A stretch of 64,000 bases of DNA from Lachnospiraceae bacterium A2. Lineage in GTDB: Bacteria; Bacillota; Clostridia; Lachnospirales; Lachnospiraceae. Each line of letters starts with the position of its first letter. The first letter of the stretch is position 1. Below, piece after piece: positions 1 through 9,845 of this stretch. A program made the position numbers and the translations under genes. Below the pieces are notes generated by a model that was not told the DNA's origin, ran no database searches, and was given only the letters and a program-made list of their open reading frames with translations. The stretch spans positions 518,132 to 582,131 of the forward strand of contig KE159639.1 of the NCBI GenBank assembly GCA_000403315.2. Direction: 5' to 3'.

Positions 1-199
1 AGCTGTTCACTGTGTGGTTTCGGGTGATGTTCAACATTTTGCAAAAAATGTTATGTTAGTGTTAGGAAATAATACTGTTGATGTTTATGAAGCAGAAGAA
101 GGATATTTCCCTTCATTACTTGATGACAGTCATTTATTATTTGCTCCAATAAGCAGAATAGAGAATATTGCTTGTAGTTTCAAAATTGTGATAATCTGA
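1..199 (+). CDS. C-terminal fragment of an unidentified protein, cut by the window edge
   Basis: An open frame enters from the left edge, passes an internal ATG at 14 and ends at 199. The visible part contains GNNTVDVYEAEEGY and is acidic in the middle. I do not recognise the family. It lies next to a run of pseudogenes, so it may itself be a remnant. The frame is uninterrupted for its whole visible length, which is the only support for it being coding. Confidence 0.35.
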   Translation, partial: AVHCVVSGDVQHFAKNVMLVLGNNTVDVYEAEEGYFPSLLDDSHLLFAPISRIENIACSFKIVII

Positions 200-204
200 T
201 ACAA

Positions 205-398
205 CTTCCTGTTTTTTTTGATCTTGCGTATTCGAGTGGATTGTCTATCGCCAGCGCATTTAGCACATGGTCTGTCTATGGTGTAGTTTTCAATCCTGTT
301 TCAGCCTTATTACAGTCAATTCGTAATATGTAGCCATCAAAGATAGTAATATCAATGCCATTATGGTACATATTGTACCTTGCAGAAATAAAATTCAT
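205..398 (-). pseudogene. Remnant of a small DUF6061-like protein with an in-frame stop
   Basis: Reading leftward from an ATG at 398, preceded by a GGAG ribosome site, the frame gives MNFISARYNMYHNG, then FDGYILRIDCNKAE, and stops (TAG) at 276-278. In the same frame after the stop the reading resumes with LNALAIDNPLEYAR. That layout, a short beta-rich start, an 'IDC/IDT' segment and an 'NALAIDNPLEYA' tail, resembles the small DUF6061-type proteins common in clostridia. The family call is from memory of its pattern, so it is tentative. It is probably inactivated by the stop. Confidence 0.4.
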
Positions 399-487
399 AT
401 CATCAACTCCTAGCATTCTAAAATTTAAGCATATCTTTCAGAGCGATTACCTTTTCATTATTTATTATTTGATATTATAGTTTTCCC

Positions 488-533
488 TTTCCCTCATTTT
501 TGCCCTTATCAGCACTTGTAATCATGAGGGAAA
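488..533. repeat. Perfect 10-bp stem-loop; left member of inverted 22-bp repeats flanking the BREX island
   Basis: Arms at 488-497 and 524-533 are perfect inverted repeats (TTTCCCTCAT). Bases 488-509 match, in opposite orientation, 15,462-15,483 at 20 of 22 positions. The right copy lies directly beyond the stop of the integrase remnant. It could be an integrase-associated (att or arm-type) site or simply a terminator. Confidence 0.5.
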
Positions 534-641
534 CGATATAAAATGATGTAATGAATAAAATAAAGTTGACTTGCTTAAATTTAGAGTTTTCAAGGGTTGA
601 CGGCATTTTTTATGATAGTTTATAACAATTATTAAATATCC

Positions 642-998
642 TCAAATGAAAGGATTAACAATTTTTATTTTTGCATCCATCAACATATGTGTTCTTAATT
701 TTAGGCAAGTTTTATCAGACATTATTGACGAAGGAATCAGTAAACTTATGTAAGCCTCATCATTTGCATATCTATCAATAATTTCCTCAATAAATAATTT
801 GTATAAGTTTAGCACCCCGCTAGTTGAATACAAAAACCTGGACGATACAATTTTTAAAATTGCAGAATACTTATCTTTATCCTTTTCATAATCTTCTGTC
901 AATTCAATATTCCAATATAGCAAAGCTATCTTTCTTAATGATCCAACATAACCCTTTATCGCATCTTCATTTATTACTCCGGCTCTAAAGTTTTGTAA
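642..998 (-). pseudogene. Internal fragment of an Eco57I/PglX-like DNA methyltransferase
   Basis: An open frame reading leftward from about 998 contains SLRKIALLYWNIEL and LLIPSSIMSDKTCLKLR. The 'LIPSSIxSDKTCxxLR' stretch is typical of the region after the NPPY motif in Eco57I-type restriction-methylase proteins, where the helicase/target-recognition part begins. Motif I and NPPY themselves are absent and the piece is only about 118 codons, so it is a fragment. Its right end abuts the end of the OLD-family pseudogene, showing a deletion junction. Confidence 0.5.
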
Positions 999-2026
999 TT
1001 AAAATCTTTGTCAGACAGTTTTAGATTACTGGTATCTGCTGTTTCATCAACAAAAATGTGGATATAAGAAAGACCTTCGTATTCTTTATATTTCGTTTTT
1101 ACAGCCTCAATATCACCATCATTATCCGTAACAACAGCAGTTTATTTCTTTAGAACCTGTGCAATTTCCAAATAACGTTTAAACGTAACACCGCCTGCAG
1201 TCATTACATCAATGCAATCCTGGATTGGAAGTCTGCCATTATGTGTATCCATATATGCTCTTTGAACAACCACTTCATCCGAATCGCCTTCCACTAAAAT
1301 CGCCTTTTTACATAGAATTATCCTTAAAGTATCATATCCTGCTACTTTTTTGAAAAATTCAAAAGTATCTTTCTTCAAATCTTTCATCGAACAGCAATTA
1401 CTCTCTGAAAGTAAAAGCAGATTTTCTAACCCAAGCTTATTCTCCACAAAACTACTATGCGTAGATGCAATAATTTGTTTGCCTGACGCAGCTTTTTGAA
1501 TAACCACCATCAATTCGCTCAACCTTGAAAATGACAGGTGACTTTCTGGCTCCTCAACCAAAATAATGTTTGCTTTTTCTGCCTGTTTAGGACTCAAAGC
1601 CAGCTGCGTCTTTATCACACATTGAGTTCCTGTTCCAGCATGTGCAAACGGTATTCCATCGACCTGAGTAACCAGACTTGGCTTCCATGAATTTTGAACT
1701 CCTTGGTCAGCGCTTAATATTATTTTTCCACTCATCACTGTTGAAGCATCACTTATTTTTTGTTAATAACATCTGATCCGTTTTGGTATCTATAATTTGA
1801 TGAATCAATCAGTACCGATTTCACTGGGATGAATCTCAGCATTTTCTCATCTCTGCTAAACGAGAACCTCTCTTAAAATATATCTCAATCATTATTTGAG
1901 GTGGAGGAGTCGGATGACCAGATTCTATTGATTCAAGATATTCCTGCACAACCTCACTGTTAAACAAATTTCAAATGGTTCTTTATATTTTTTAAAATTC
2001 TGAATGATTACCTTCTCAATAGCCAT
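974..2026 (-). pseudogene. OLD-family ATP-dependent endonuclease, decayed
   Basis: The probable start is an ATG at 2024-2026, five bases after a GGAGGG ribosome site, giving MAIEKVIIQNFKKYKEPF, the usual N-terminus of OLD ATPases. The frame then breaks more than once between about 1,970 and 1,740. The best preserved part (1,142-1,738) holds the ABC-type Walker B/signature region (ILVEEPESHLSFS), the switch histidine (ASTHSS) and the TOPRIM entry (AILVEGDSDE). At 1,142-1,144 a TAA interrupts the TOPRIM domain. In the same frame it continues TAVVTDNDGD, the second TOPRIM acidic motif, and ends at 974. OLD proteins are usually 550-700 residues; roughly half is missing. It is almost certainly inactive. 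Confidence 0.75.
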
Positions 2027-2384
2027 TCATGCCCTCCTAATTTCAGTGTAGGAAGTGCCAGCTTGTCTGTCATTCCGATACCCTGCAAGTCCTGATAATC
2101 GCTGATAAAGCCGTAATCATCGGTAATATCAAGCCATTCATCTTTGGTAAATGCCTTTCGTCCCTGCTTCAATTCATCAATATCAACGTGCGGCATCTGG
2201 ATCGGTGTCAGCTTACGGATACTGATTGGAGAAATATCTTTCTGCTTTTTCTGTTTGGAACGAAGCGGATTTCCGTCAATATCCTCAATGCCAAAATTGT
2301 TGCCGCCTTCCACTTCATAGTCCAGCTGAACAATACACCAGATACCACCGCAGAGCAGCCGGTCAAACTTTTCTGGATATCCAT
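2008..2384 (-). pseudogene. brxL: brxL remnant (BREX Lon-like protease/AAA+), three short pieces joined by deletions
   Basis: Directly after pglZ stands AGGAGG and an ATG (2,384) giving MDIQK, a plausible BrxL start. Within a few codons the sequence becomes, in another frame, KFDRLLCGGIWCIVQLDYEV, part of the BrxL N-terminal domain. It continues with PIQMPHVDIDELKQGRKAF and TKDEWLD, just ahead of the AAA+ core. The next residues, YQDLQGIGMTDKLALPTL, belong to the C-terminal Lon-like protease domain. The whole ATPase core between is gone. The frame then ends after about ten unrelated codons. Intact BrxL is about 680 residues; about 100 remain. Recognition rests on remembered BrxL sequence, and the three matches occur in the correct order and operon position. 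Confidence 0.8.
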
Positions 2385-2405
2385 CTTTCCATCCTCCTAC
2401 GGTGC

Positions 2406-5048
2406 TTAGCGAAAGAAATCAAACTCATCCACCGCAAAAGCAATGTCAATCTGGAATGGCTCACGTTCCGGCATCTGCAATCCCTGTTCGTCTGCAATGA
2501 CCAGATAATAAGTAGCAGTATTGCTGTATTTCAGAGATTTCAGATTAAACTGGCAACGGAAAGTACGCTCCGCATCATTATCGCTTGTCTTATCTGCAAT
2601 AATCTTCTGAACATCACTAATCTGCCTGCCATTTTCATCCGTAAAGTAAACCTGATAGGTAGCTGATTCACGGTTGGCGCCAACTGCATCCTTCTGATAG
2701 AAATTCAGAGAAAAAATCATATTACTGATTTTACGGTTTGCTGATAACAGATTAACCATTACCGGCTTGGTATCATATTTCTGCTTATTACGTTTATACT
2801 CCATAGAATCGTTGCGGAGATAGTGATACTCGATGACCGGAACAACCATTTCCTGCAAGCTGATACCGCCATGCACAAAGTTCATGCCGCCACCATTCAT
2901 CTTAATGCGAATGCTTTCTCTTGGTGCAAAACCGCCAAAGTCAGACTTCCCGTCCAGGAACTTCACAGGCAATAAATAGTTTGGCTGTACGCCTTTTTGC
3001 ACGATTGCATATCGTCTGCCATACTCCACACAGCGTTTCGCACTTTCTTTTTTAAGATCATTTATGCTTTCCCTGTCCACATCGTAAAAGTCATTTTTTC
3101 CTACTTTGCCATCCTCAGCCAACGGGCTGTATGTATAAAGGAATCCATGGTCAGCTGTAATCAAAATATTTGTACCGCCAAATTCATTTACAATAATACG
3201 CACAAGGTTTTTCAGCTCTGAAATAGCTTTATCACAGGCGGCAAAAACAGCGGTATCAGAAGTGTGGCTTGCTTCATCAATGGTATCATGATAGATGTAA
3301 ACTACATCCATTCCTTTCACCAATGCACTTCGTTCTGCCCGCTTCATGGCGATAATGTCATTATATTTCAATGCTACACTCGCCGGATCTTCTGATTTCA
3401 GAACCTTATCACGATAGCCGCTTGCCGTAGACTGCCCATCTGCCAGCACAGTCAAAATATCGTTCCGAAGTTCTACCGTCAGTTCCTTATGTGGAAGCAA
3501 TGCTGCCATACCAAACTTTGTGATAGAAGGGAAGATACTCTGCATACTGCTGAGAAAAACCTTACTCCGTGTTTCTCTGCGAAGCTGATCTGCCATCGTT
3601 GCCGCCACTTCATAACGCATAGCGTCCGAAATAATCACAAATACCTTGGTATCTGAAGTTTTAATGCGAGAACAATAAAATTCTTCCTGTTGCGGTACTT
3701 CCAGAACCTTGCCATAGGTTGCCAGTTCGTCTGCACACACATCCGACCAGTTGTTACCCAGTTCACCTAAGAACCAGTGCGTATAAAGTCCTTCCACTTT
3801 ATCAACAACGTGCTTGAACAGATCGTCCAGCAAAATATTGGAAGTTTCCAGGCTCTTTTGGAAACTCAGGTGGAACAAACGGTAGTAAGTGTCCATCTGG
3901 TAATAGCTTTCGGTGTATTCCTTCCAGATGCCCTTTGCTTCTGCGGTATGGAATCCGGCAGAGTGTTCCTTGAAGAAGCTCTGCATATTTGCGACCTGCA
4001 AAATACCGTCATAAAAATTCTCAAATGGCTCATACCATGCACAGGTTCTACGTTTCTCCACCGCCCCCGTAATGGTATCCACATCAATGATATGGTCGCT
4101 GATTTCGGTCATCAGCTTTGTCAAAATCACTTCGTTGATGCATGGGAAGCACTCTGTACCAACCAGATCGTCAACCGTTAGTTTTTCAAACCGCTGATGC
4201 AGACATGCTTCATCTTCCACATATTTTGCCACATCACAAAGCTGCCCAATATCATTGCTATGAAGCCATCCCGAAATGAAATCGTAGCAATACGCCTGGT
4301 GCGGCATAGAAATAAATCCGTCCAGTCCGGCAAGATATTCCTGCCGCATGGTACGGGTAGCAGCTGTCAACAGCAAATGAATTGCCAGCCGTCCAAGGTC
4401 AGGTTCTTCCTCAGAAAATCCGCATCCCTGGCGAACCATCGCCCAGAACGCACCGTCTGCATGATACTTTACGAAATCCTGATAAACCGTATTGCTGTTC
4501 AAATCAAGTCCTGCATGGAACACACTGCGTAAAATCTGGTTCGGCTGTGCATCATTCAATCCGCAGATGGTTGCCATAACAGCCATATGCAGCTGTGCCG
4601 GAGTTGCCGGAACTTTATTCTGAGTGCTGATTTTCAAACGACGGTGTTTCGCATTGAAATAGGCACGATAATTCTTCACCTGCTTTCTCATGGCCGGATT
4701 CAATGCAAGTCCCATCTCATCCATCCAAATAGAAATCAAATCTGCCCGGAACTCCTCGCTGTAAAGCTCTATATCTAAAAGCCAGTTATCATCCGGGCGG
4801 TTGTGCGCCAGTGGACTGTAAACCAAATAGTTTGTGGTCAAATCGTCTACAGAAAGCAGCTTCTTCACAGAAAATGCGTTATTTCCAGTCAGTGCAACCA
4901 CCTTTGCATTTTCAAGAACCACCTCGTCCAACTTGTCCTCAAATTCTTTATCTTCATCGTACCAGAAGATGATACGACGCTGATAGAATTCCGGCAAAGG
5001 GGCAGCAAACCGCCGGTTCAAGTCTTGTATTACTTTATCGGTATCCAT
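2406..5048 (-). CDS. pglZ: BREX alkaline-phosphatase-superfamily protein PglZ
   Basis: This is an 880-residue protein of normal length for type I BREX PglZ. The alkaline-phosphatase-like core begins near residue 472 with VIISDAMRYEVAATMADQL and includes the metal-site segment ITADHGFLYTY near 629. The N-terminal half is the helical PglZ region (FYQRRIIFWYDEDKEFED near residue 20). PglZ is needed for BREX host modification and phage exclusion in studied systems; its biochemical role is still debated. It is the last intact gene of the operon. Its stop lies about 20 bases before the start of the brxL remnant, and the DUF1016 nuclease gene ends 97 bases upstream of its start. Confidence 0.93.
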   Translation of the reverse strand: MDTDKVIQDLNRRFAAPLPEFYQRRIIFWYDEDKEFEDKLDEVVLENAKVVALTGNNAFSVKKLLSVDDLTTNYLVYSPLAHNRPDDNWLLDIELYSEEFRADLISIWMDEMGLALNPAMRKQVKNYRAYFNAKHRRLKISTQNKVPATPAQLHMAVMATICGLNDAQPNQILRSVFHAGLDLNSNTVYQDFVKYHADGAFWAMVRQGCGFSEEEPDLGRLAIHLLLTAATRTMRQEYLAGLDGFISMPHQAYCYDFISGWLHSNDIGQLCDVAKYVEDEACLHQRFEKLTVDDLVGTECFPCINEVILTKLMTEISDHIIDVDTITGAVEKRRTCAWYEPFENFYDGILQVANMQSFFKEHSAGFHTAEAKGIWKEYTESYYQMDTYYRLFHLSFQKSLETSNILLDDLFKHVVDKVEGLYTHWFLGELGNNWSDVCADELATYGKVLEVPQQEEFYCSRIKTSDTKVFVIISDAMRYEVAATMADQLRRETRSKVFLSSMQSIFPSITKFGMAALLPHKELTVELRNDILTVLADGQSTASGYRDKVLKSEDPASVALKYNDIIAMKRAERSALVKGMDVVYIYHDTIDEASHTSDTAVFAACDKAISELKNLVRIIVNEFGGTNILITADHGFLYTYSPLAEDGKVGKNDFYDVDRESINDLKKESAKRCVEYGRRYAIVQKGVQPNYLLPVKFLDGKSDFGGFAPRESIRIKMNGGGMNFVHGGISLQEMVVPVIEYHYLRNDSMEYKRNKQKYDTKPVMVNLLSANRKISNMIFSLNFYQKDAVGANRESATYQVYFTDENGRQISDVQKIIADKTSDNDAERTFRCQFNLKSLKYSNTATYYLVIADEQGLQMPEREPFQIDIAFAVDEFDFFR

Positions 5049-5145
5049 CCTCTACCTTCCTTTCCTTTTTCTTTTTCCGGCACCTTTCCGGCACTTTAGC
5101 GGCGGTATGAACGCCATTCAATTATCTTATATATTTCTTTAGAAT

Positions 5146-6297
5146 TTAACTATCCTCACTCAGTTCTTCATCTTCCTTTTTTTGTAAATAATAAAATCTC
5201 TTTTGAATTTCGATTTCTTCTCGAAGCTGTTCCTCCGATGGAAGACAAGTTTTGTACTTTGATGCGAAAAGCTGTTCATGTCCGTGAAGGACGGAATATT
5301 TCGCAATATCCTCATCCGTATCAGAGCATAAAACAATCCCTAATGTAGGGTTATCTCCCTCATTTCGTTTCATTTCATCATACATACGAATATACATATC
5401 CATTTGCCCAACATCCTGATGCGTGATTTTAGTCGTTTTCAAATCAATCAGAACAAAACATTTCAGGATATAATTATAAAAAACAAGGTCAATATAGTAA
5501 TCCTCTTTTTCTGTGCGAATGTGTTGCTGCCTTGCAACAAAAGCATATCCTTTTCCCATTTCCATAAGAAATTTCTGAATATGTGTAATAATTCGCTGTT
5601 CTAACTCACTCTCCGTAAAGTCCGCATTAGAAGCCAGACCCAGAAATTCCGCTATGACCGGATTTTTGATGAACTCTAACTTATCTGCCTGATAAGAAGC
5701 AGTCAGTTCCTTCATTTCTTTTTCAACAGGTTCTTTATTTTGGGACATCAACATCCGATAGTAGTATTGAGAAGAAACATTCCGCTGCAATGTACGAACA
5801 GACCATGCCTGCTCCTGAGCTTCCTTCGCATACCATGCTCGTGCTTCTGGTGATGTTTCCTGAAGTAAAATTCTATAATGCGTCCATGACAGCGGCCGAC
5901 CAGACTTTGGGCTCAGTGAGTCCAAAATTTGAGGAAACTCCTGATGGAACTTCACATACTTGTATAAGCTGCTAAAGTCAAAGCCTTTTCCATATTTTTC
6001 TTTCAATTCGGCAGACAACTTCTTCATTGTCTTTTTACCATAGTCTGCTTTTCCCTTTTCGTCCAGACACTCCATTGCAATTCGCTTGCCAATCAACCAG
6101 TTCCTCTGAACCAGAATCGTATCAACGGCAGCATAAGCTATGCTCTGGGCACTTTCTACAATTTCACAGGTATCGGCAAATAAATCTCCGGTTTCGTGAT
6201 AAGCAATCATGCTTCTGTTGAATTTTGGACTCACTGAATCCAAAATTGCATTTTCTTTTTCACGAATTTTTTTCGTTTTTTGAGATTTCTGTTCCAC
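5146..6297 (-). CDS. DUF1016 (YhcG-type) PDDEXK nuclease-domain protein
   Basis: A 383-residue protein. The N-terminal DUF1016 helical domain (about residues 30-200) includes NWLIGKRIAMECL and SWTHYRILLQ. The C-terminal PDDEXK nuclease-like domain runs from about 215 to 345 with YYIDLVFYN and FVLIDLKT, so the D and D-x-K catalytic positions look present. Proteins of this group often sit in restriction and defence loci. Here the gene is inserted in the operon between pglX and pglZ, 16 bases after the pglX stop, on the same strand, so it is surely co-transcribed. A sequence of the form S(V/L)SPK occurs twice (near 21 and 128). Whether it contributes to BREX or is a passenger cannot be told. Confidence 0.85.
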   Translation of the reverse strand: MEQKSQKTKKIREKENAILDSVSPKFNRSMIAYHETGDLFADTCEIVESAQSIAYAAVDTILVQRNWLIGKRIAMECLDEKGKADYGKKTMKKLSAELKEKYGKGFDFSSLYKYVKFHQEFPQILDSLSPKSGRPLSWTHYRILLQETSPEARAWYAKEAQEQAWSVRTLQRNVSSQYYYRMLMSQNKEPVEKEMKELTASYQADKLEFIKNPVIAEFLGLASNADFTESELEQRIITHIQKFLMEMGKGYAFVARQQHIRTEKEDYYIDLVFYNYILKCFVLIDLKTTKITHQDVGQMDMYIRMYDEMKRNEGDNPTLGIVLCSDTDEDIAKYSVLHGHEQLFASKYKTCLPSEEQLREEIEIQKRFYYLQKKEDEELSEDS

Positions 6298-6313
6298 TGC
6301 TTATCAGACTCCT

Positions 6314-9300
6314 TTACTTTATTTTAGCCAAAACATCCTGAAACATTGCATAGTTCTTCTTCACACCGTCATCCAGGTCGATGGAGATCATCTGGTCGGC
6401 AAGGTGATGAATCTTTTCCTCATAGGTACGGATCTCGGTATCTTGAGCCTGCAAAGCAGTCAGCTTTTTATTTAGTTTCACACGCTCGCCGGTGGAAGCA
6501 TTGGCTATACGCTGTTCCAGATCGGCAATAGCTGTACGATAACGAGCCTGATGTTCATGCACATAATCGGTACGGATACGGGCAATGGTGTCCGGCTGAT
6601 AGCGGTGCATATAAATCAGCGCCTTAAAGCCATTCTTCTTGCCGCTGTCAAACAGCCAGTAAATCGGGCGTTTCTGGTAAATCTTGCAATGGTCGGCATA
6701 AAAATCGTTAAGGAAGTAATTGCGAATAACATCTTTCGGCTGACCTTTGCCGCCCAAAGCATCGGCAATGAATTTCAGGTTTTCATCCAGTGTGTCAGTA
6801 CCGTAAACTGTTTTCACAAACTCTACGAACAGACCCACAATATCATCCTCAAAATATTCATCGTCACAAATCGGGATAATGTTATCCTTATCGGCAGGGA
6901 AAGACGCATACTTGCTGTTGTCCCATTCGCCGCCGGCATAGGCAAGTCCATCCACATCCAGAGAGTAGCGGCCAAACATACAGCCAACCGCATAGGAAAT
7001 GAAAGAACGAATATCCCGTCCAAGGTCTGCCTTGCGGACAGTTACATCCTTATCCTCAACCTCCGGTGTCAGTTCTTCCTGCAAGCCGTAAATGTCGATG
7101 AAGATACGGTTCAGTTCTTCCTCGTTGGCCTTCAGCTGGTTAAAACGGTCGTCACATTCAGCTTGCCATTGGTCAAATGCTTCGGCAATGGTAGAAACTT
7201 TGCGGAGCAGTGGATGGTGTTGAAAATCCCATGAGGTTTCAAAGGAATCCCAATCTTGTTTTGAATCATAGCGCAGTTCTTTGACCAAAGATTCAATAAC
7301 TGGTTCTTTTTTATCTGAAACCACTATAGGCAATTTTGCAACATCGCCCGCATTCATATTGATAGTCGGATTCAATATTTGTGTAATGATTGATGTTATT
7401 TTGGTGTTTAACAGCCCTAATATATAGTTTAAATGTGATTCTGGAAAGCAACAGATACCCGCCACATTAAACATAAAATATTCCGGATAATAACGAGCAG
7501 AAAATCCTCCGCTCGTAACTAATGACCAACTAATACTTTCTTTAAAATTATAAGAAAGATTTTGTGGACGTGACCGAAGTTTCCCCTTTGTATCTTTAAA
7601 ATTTAAAATCTCAACACCTTTATTCTCCCAATTAATAACATATTCTTGATTGCCAGACCACCGCCTAAAATCTCCGCCCTTGTTAATTGGCATCCATTTC
7701 ACTGTATCGTTTCGCTCAAATGCGATATCTACTTTAGGCACTTCATGCCAAAACCTTAAAAATCGTTCATTATCTCCAGTTATTAACCCTTGCTTGGGAG
7801 ATGCATAATTCTCAAGACTTGGATAATCCAAGAAAATATGAAACAGTCTATTGCTTACCCAATATGCAACTGGAGAACCTGGTATTTGGGAAAAATTAGT
7901 CTGTGTTGCTACAAATTTATACGTCCCTAACACAAGCCAAATTTCTTTTTTTGCATTGTCCTCCTGTAAACCTTGCTTTTCAAAAAGGCGATTATAACAT
8001 CCTTTGTATTTCTCATGATATGCTTTCCGAAATACAAAAGAAACAGATTGTACAACCTTACTATTTAAGTCCTCAAAGGTTCCTATGCCTAAATGTGCCA
8101 TATTTACAATATCAAACACTAAAAGTTTGTTCCGCAATTTTTCAAAGCCAGAAAGGAACATCCAAGCATGTTGTGTGATCATTGTCTGGTATCCATTTTT
8201 CCTAGTCATTTCATTACAGCGTTCAATAAAGACTGCAAACAAATCACTCTTACTATCCGGATAATTCTCCTTTACAAAGTTAGACAGTTTAGAACTCATA
8301 CCGGAACTACCCATATATGGCGGATTCGTCACCACCACATCATACTTCTGCGCCAGTGCTTCTGCCACCTGCACCAACGGCAGTAATTCCCTCAGTGCCG
8401 TCTCACGGGACATATGGATATCTTCCATAATCTCCGCAAATCGCTCATACAAAGCAGACCCGTCCTGCGAAGTTACCGTCAGAATCGAGCCATATTCCTT
8501 TGCGTCATGCAGTTCGCTGATAATGGTATCCATTGCCGTTTTCAGTCTGGCATCCCCATTGCAGAAATACTCTACGGCAAACTTGTCCACATGGTTGCTC
8601 TCCACAATGGCATACACATGGGGCTGAATGCCACGGCTGAAGAACCGGCGGTCATACTGGCGAGCTTTCATCATTACAGCAAAGTAAGCCAACTGTGCCG
8701 CACGGTCATCAATATCCAGTCCATAAATATTATTCTCCACAATGCTTGCCACCGCCTCACGGGCAGTATAGCCGTAGGATTCGTAAATCTTCATCAGCAC
8801 ATCGAACATATACGCAAGGATATGACCGGAACCGGAGCAAGGGTCAATGACTTTCAGCTGTTCCGGCGTGAGTGCGGCATATTCTTTACGGATTTCTGCC
8901 AGCTGTGCCTGTACTTCCGGCTCCTGTTCAGCTTCTTCCAGATAGTAATGCCATTTGGTATCTTCCGTGTTACGATTTCCGGCAACATAGGCAGACTGTT
9001 CTTCCTCTGTCGGAAGAAGCTGTTCTTTTGCATCCGGGTGTCCTTCCAGCCACAAACGGCCAAGGCTGTTCTCTACCATGTAGCGGACAATCCAGTCCGG
9101 TGTAAAAAGCTGGGTAGCGGCAGGAATATTCTCTTTTGTAATTTTGACATTCTTTTTCAGTGCAGCGAATACATCATCCTTTTTCTCACTGTTGTAATAC
9201 TGATACAACCAGCCGATAATCTGCACCGCATCCTTCCAGTCATCCTCCGGTATCAACTCAATCATCTGCTGAATCACACTGCCTTCTCTCAGTAGATTGT

Positions 9301-9835
9301 CCGGCAGAAGAAGCTCCGTGTAATCGCTGATTTTCTGGAACATTCCCGGCAGAATCTTGTTCAGGGCGTTACACTGCACAATCAGCAGATATTTATACAG
9401 TTCTTCCGTCTTTTCTGCTTCTTTCAGCCCATAGACCTTTTCCATATCCAATCCATCCATATCCAGATGAATGGCTTCAGTGATAATCTGCGGCTTGAAG
9501 TTGTTCTCCCCGTCCGTAAACACACGCACATGGGAGGGAAGGTAGCCATTAACCTCCATGAAACGCAGGGCAGAGAAACGGTTAAACCATGTGTAGGCAA
9601 CCTCCTCCATGACTTGCTTGTATCCCTTATCTTTAATCTCGGCAATGAGGGCTTGACGCTGTTTCTTTTCCTCATTCGTCAAAATTTTTCCATTTATTGT
9701 ACCCAATATAATCTCTGCAGCAGTTTCTCCATAGCCTTCTTCTGTAATACCGTATTCCACACCTTTCAATGAAACACGGGCGATTAGCTCTGTTCTTGCC
9801 CAGACAGCAAACTTTTTTATCGCATTCTTATCCAT
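6314..9835 (-). CDS. pglX: BREX adenine-specific DNA methyltransferase PglX
   Basis: At 1,173 residues it has the usual PglX length. An N-terminal helical region is followed by the N6-adenine methyltransferase domain with SAM-binding motif DPCSGSGHIL near residue 329 and catalytic NPPYMGSS near 505. The rest is the target-recognition region and a coiled C-terminal tail. PglX methylates one strand of an asymmetric BREX site, marking host DNA. The gene begins ten bases after the brxC stop. No frameshift or stop is seen, so methylation activity may survive even though brxL is lost. The target site cannot be read from the sequence. Confidence 0.95.
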   Translation of the reverse strand: MDKNAIKKFAVWARTELIARVSLKGVEYGITEEGYGETAAEIILGTINGKILTNEEKKQRQALIAEIKDKGYKQVMEEVAYTWFNRFSALRFMEVNGYLPSHVRVFTDGENNFKPQIITEAIHLDMDGLDMEKVYGLKEAEKTEELYKYLLIVQCNALNKILPGMFQKISDYTELLLPDNLLREGSVIQQMIELIPEDDWKDAVQIIGWLYQYYNSEKKDDVFAALKKNVKITKENIPAATQLFTPDWIVRYMVENSLGRLWLEGHPDAKEQLLPTEEEQSAYVAGNRNTEDTKWHYYLEEAEQEPEVQAQLAEIRKEYAALTPEQLKVIDPCSGSGHILAYMFDVLMKIYESYGYTAREAVASIVENNIYGLDIDDRAAQLAYFAVMMKARQYDRRFFSRGIQPHVYAIVESNHVDKFAVEYFCNGDARLKTAMDTIISELHDAKEYGSILTVTSQDGSALYERFAEIMEDIHMSRETALRELLPLVQVAEALAQKYDVVVTNPPYMGSSGMSSKLSNFVKENYPDSKSDLFAVFIERCNEMTRKNGYQTMITQHAWMFLSGFEKLRNKLLVFDIVNMAHLGIGTFEDLNSKVVQSVSFVFRKAYHEKYKGCYNRLFEKQGLQEDNAKKEIWLVLGTYKFVATQTNFSQIPGSPVAYWVSNRLFHIFLDYPSLENYASPKQGLITGDNERFLRFWHEVPKVDIAFERNDTVKWMPINKGGDFRRWSGNQEYVINWENKGVEILNFKDTKGKLRSRPQNLSYNFKESISWSLVTSGGFSARYYPEYFMFNVAGICCFPESHLNYILGLLNTKITSIITQILNPTINMNAGDVAKLPIVVSDKKEPVIESLVKELRYDSKQDWDSFETSWDFQHHPLLRKVSTIAEAFDQWQAECDDRFNQLKANEEELNRIFIDIYGLQEELTPEVEDKDVTVRKADLGRDIRSFISYAVGCMFGRYSLDVDGLAYAGGEWDNSKYASFPADKDNIIPICDDEYFEDDIVGLFVEFVKTVYGTDTLDENLKFIADALGGKGQPKDVIRNYFLNDFYADHCKIYQKRPIYWLFDSGKKNGFKALIYMHRYQPDTIARIRTDYVHEHQARYRTAIADLEQRIANASTGERVKLNKKLTALQAQDTEIRTYEEKIHHLADQMISIDLDDGVKKNYAMFQDVLAKIK

Positions 9836-9845
9836 AGTCGTCTCC

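Noticed and set aside
8414..9295. 293-codon plus-strand frame opposite pglX, and similar long frames opposite brxC (10,200-12,422)
   Set aside because: They are antisense to strongly conserved BREX genes and are rich in residues expected from reverse reading; no start signals.
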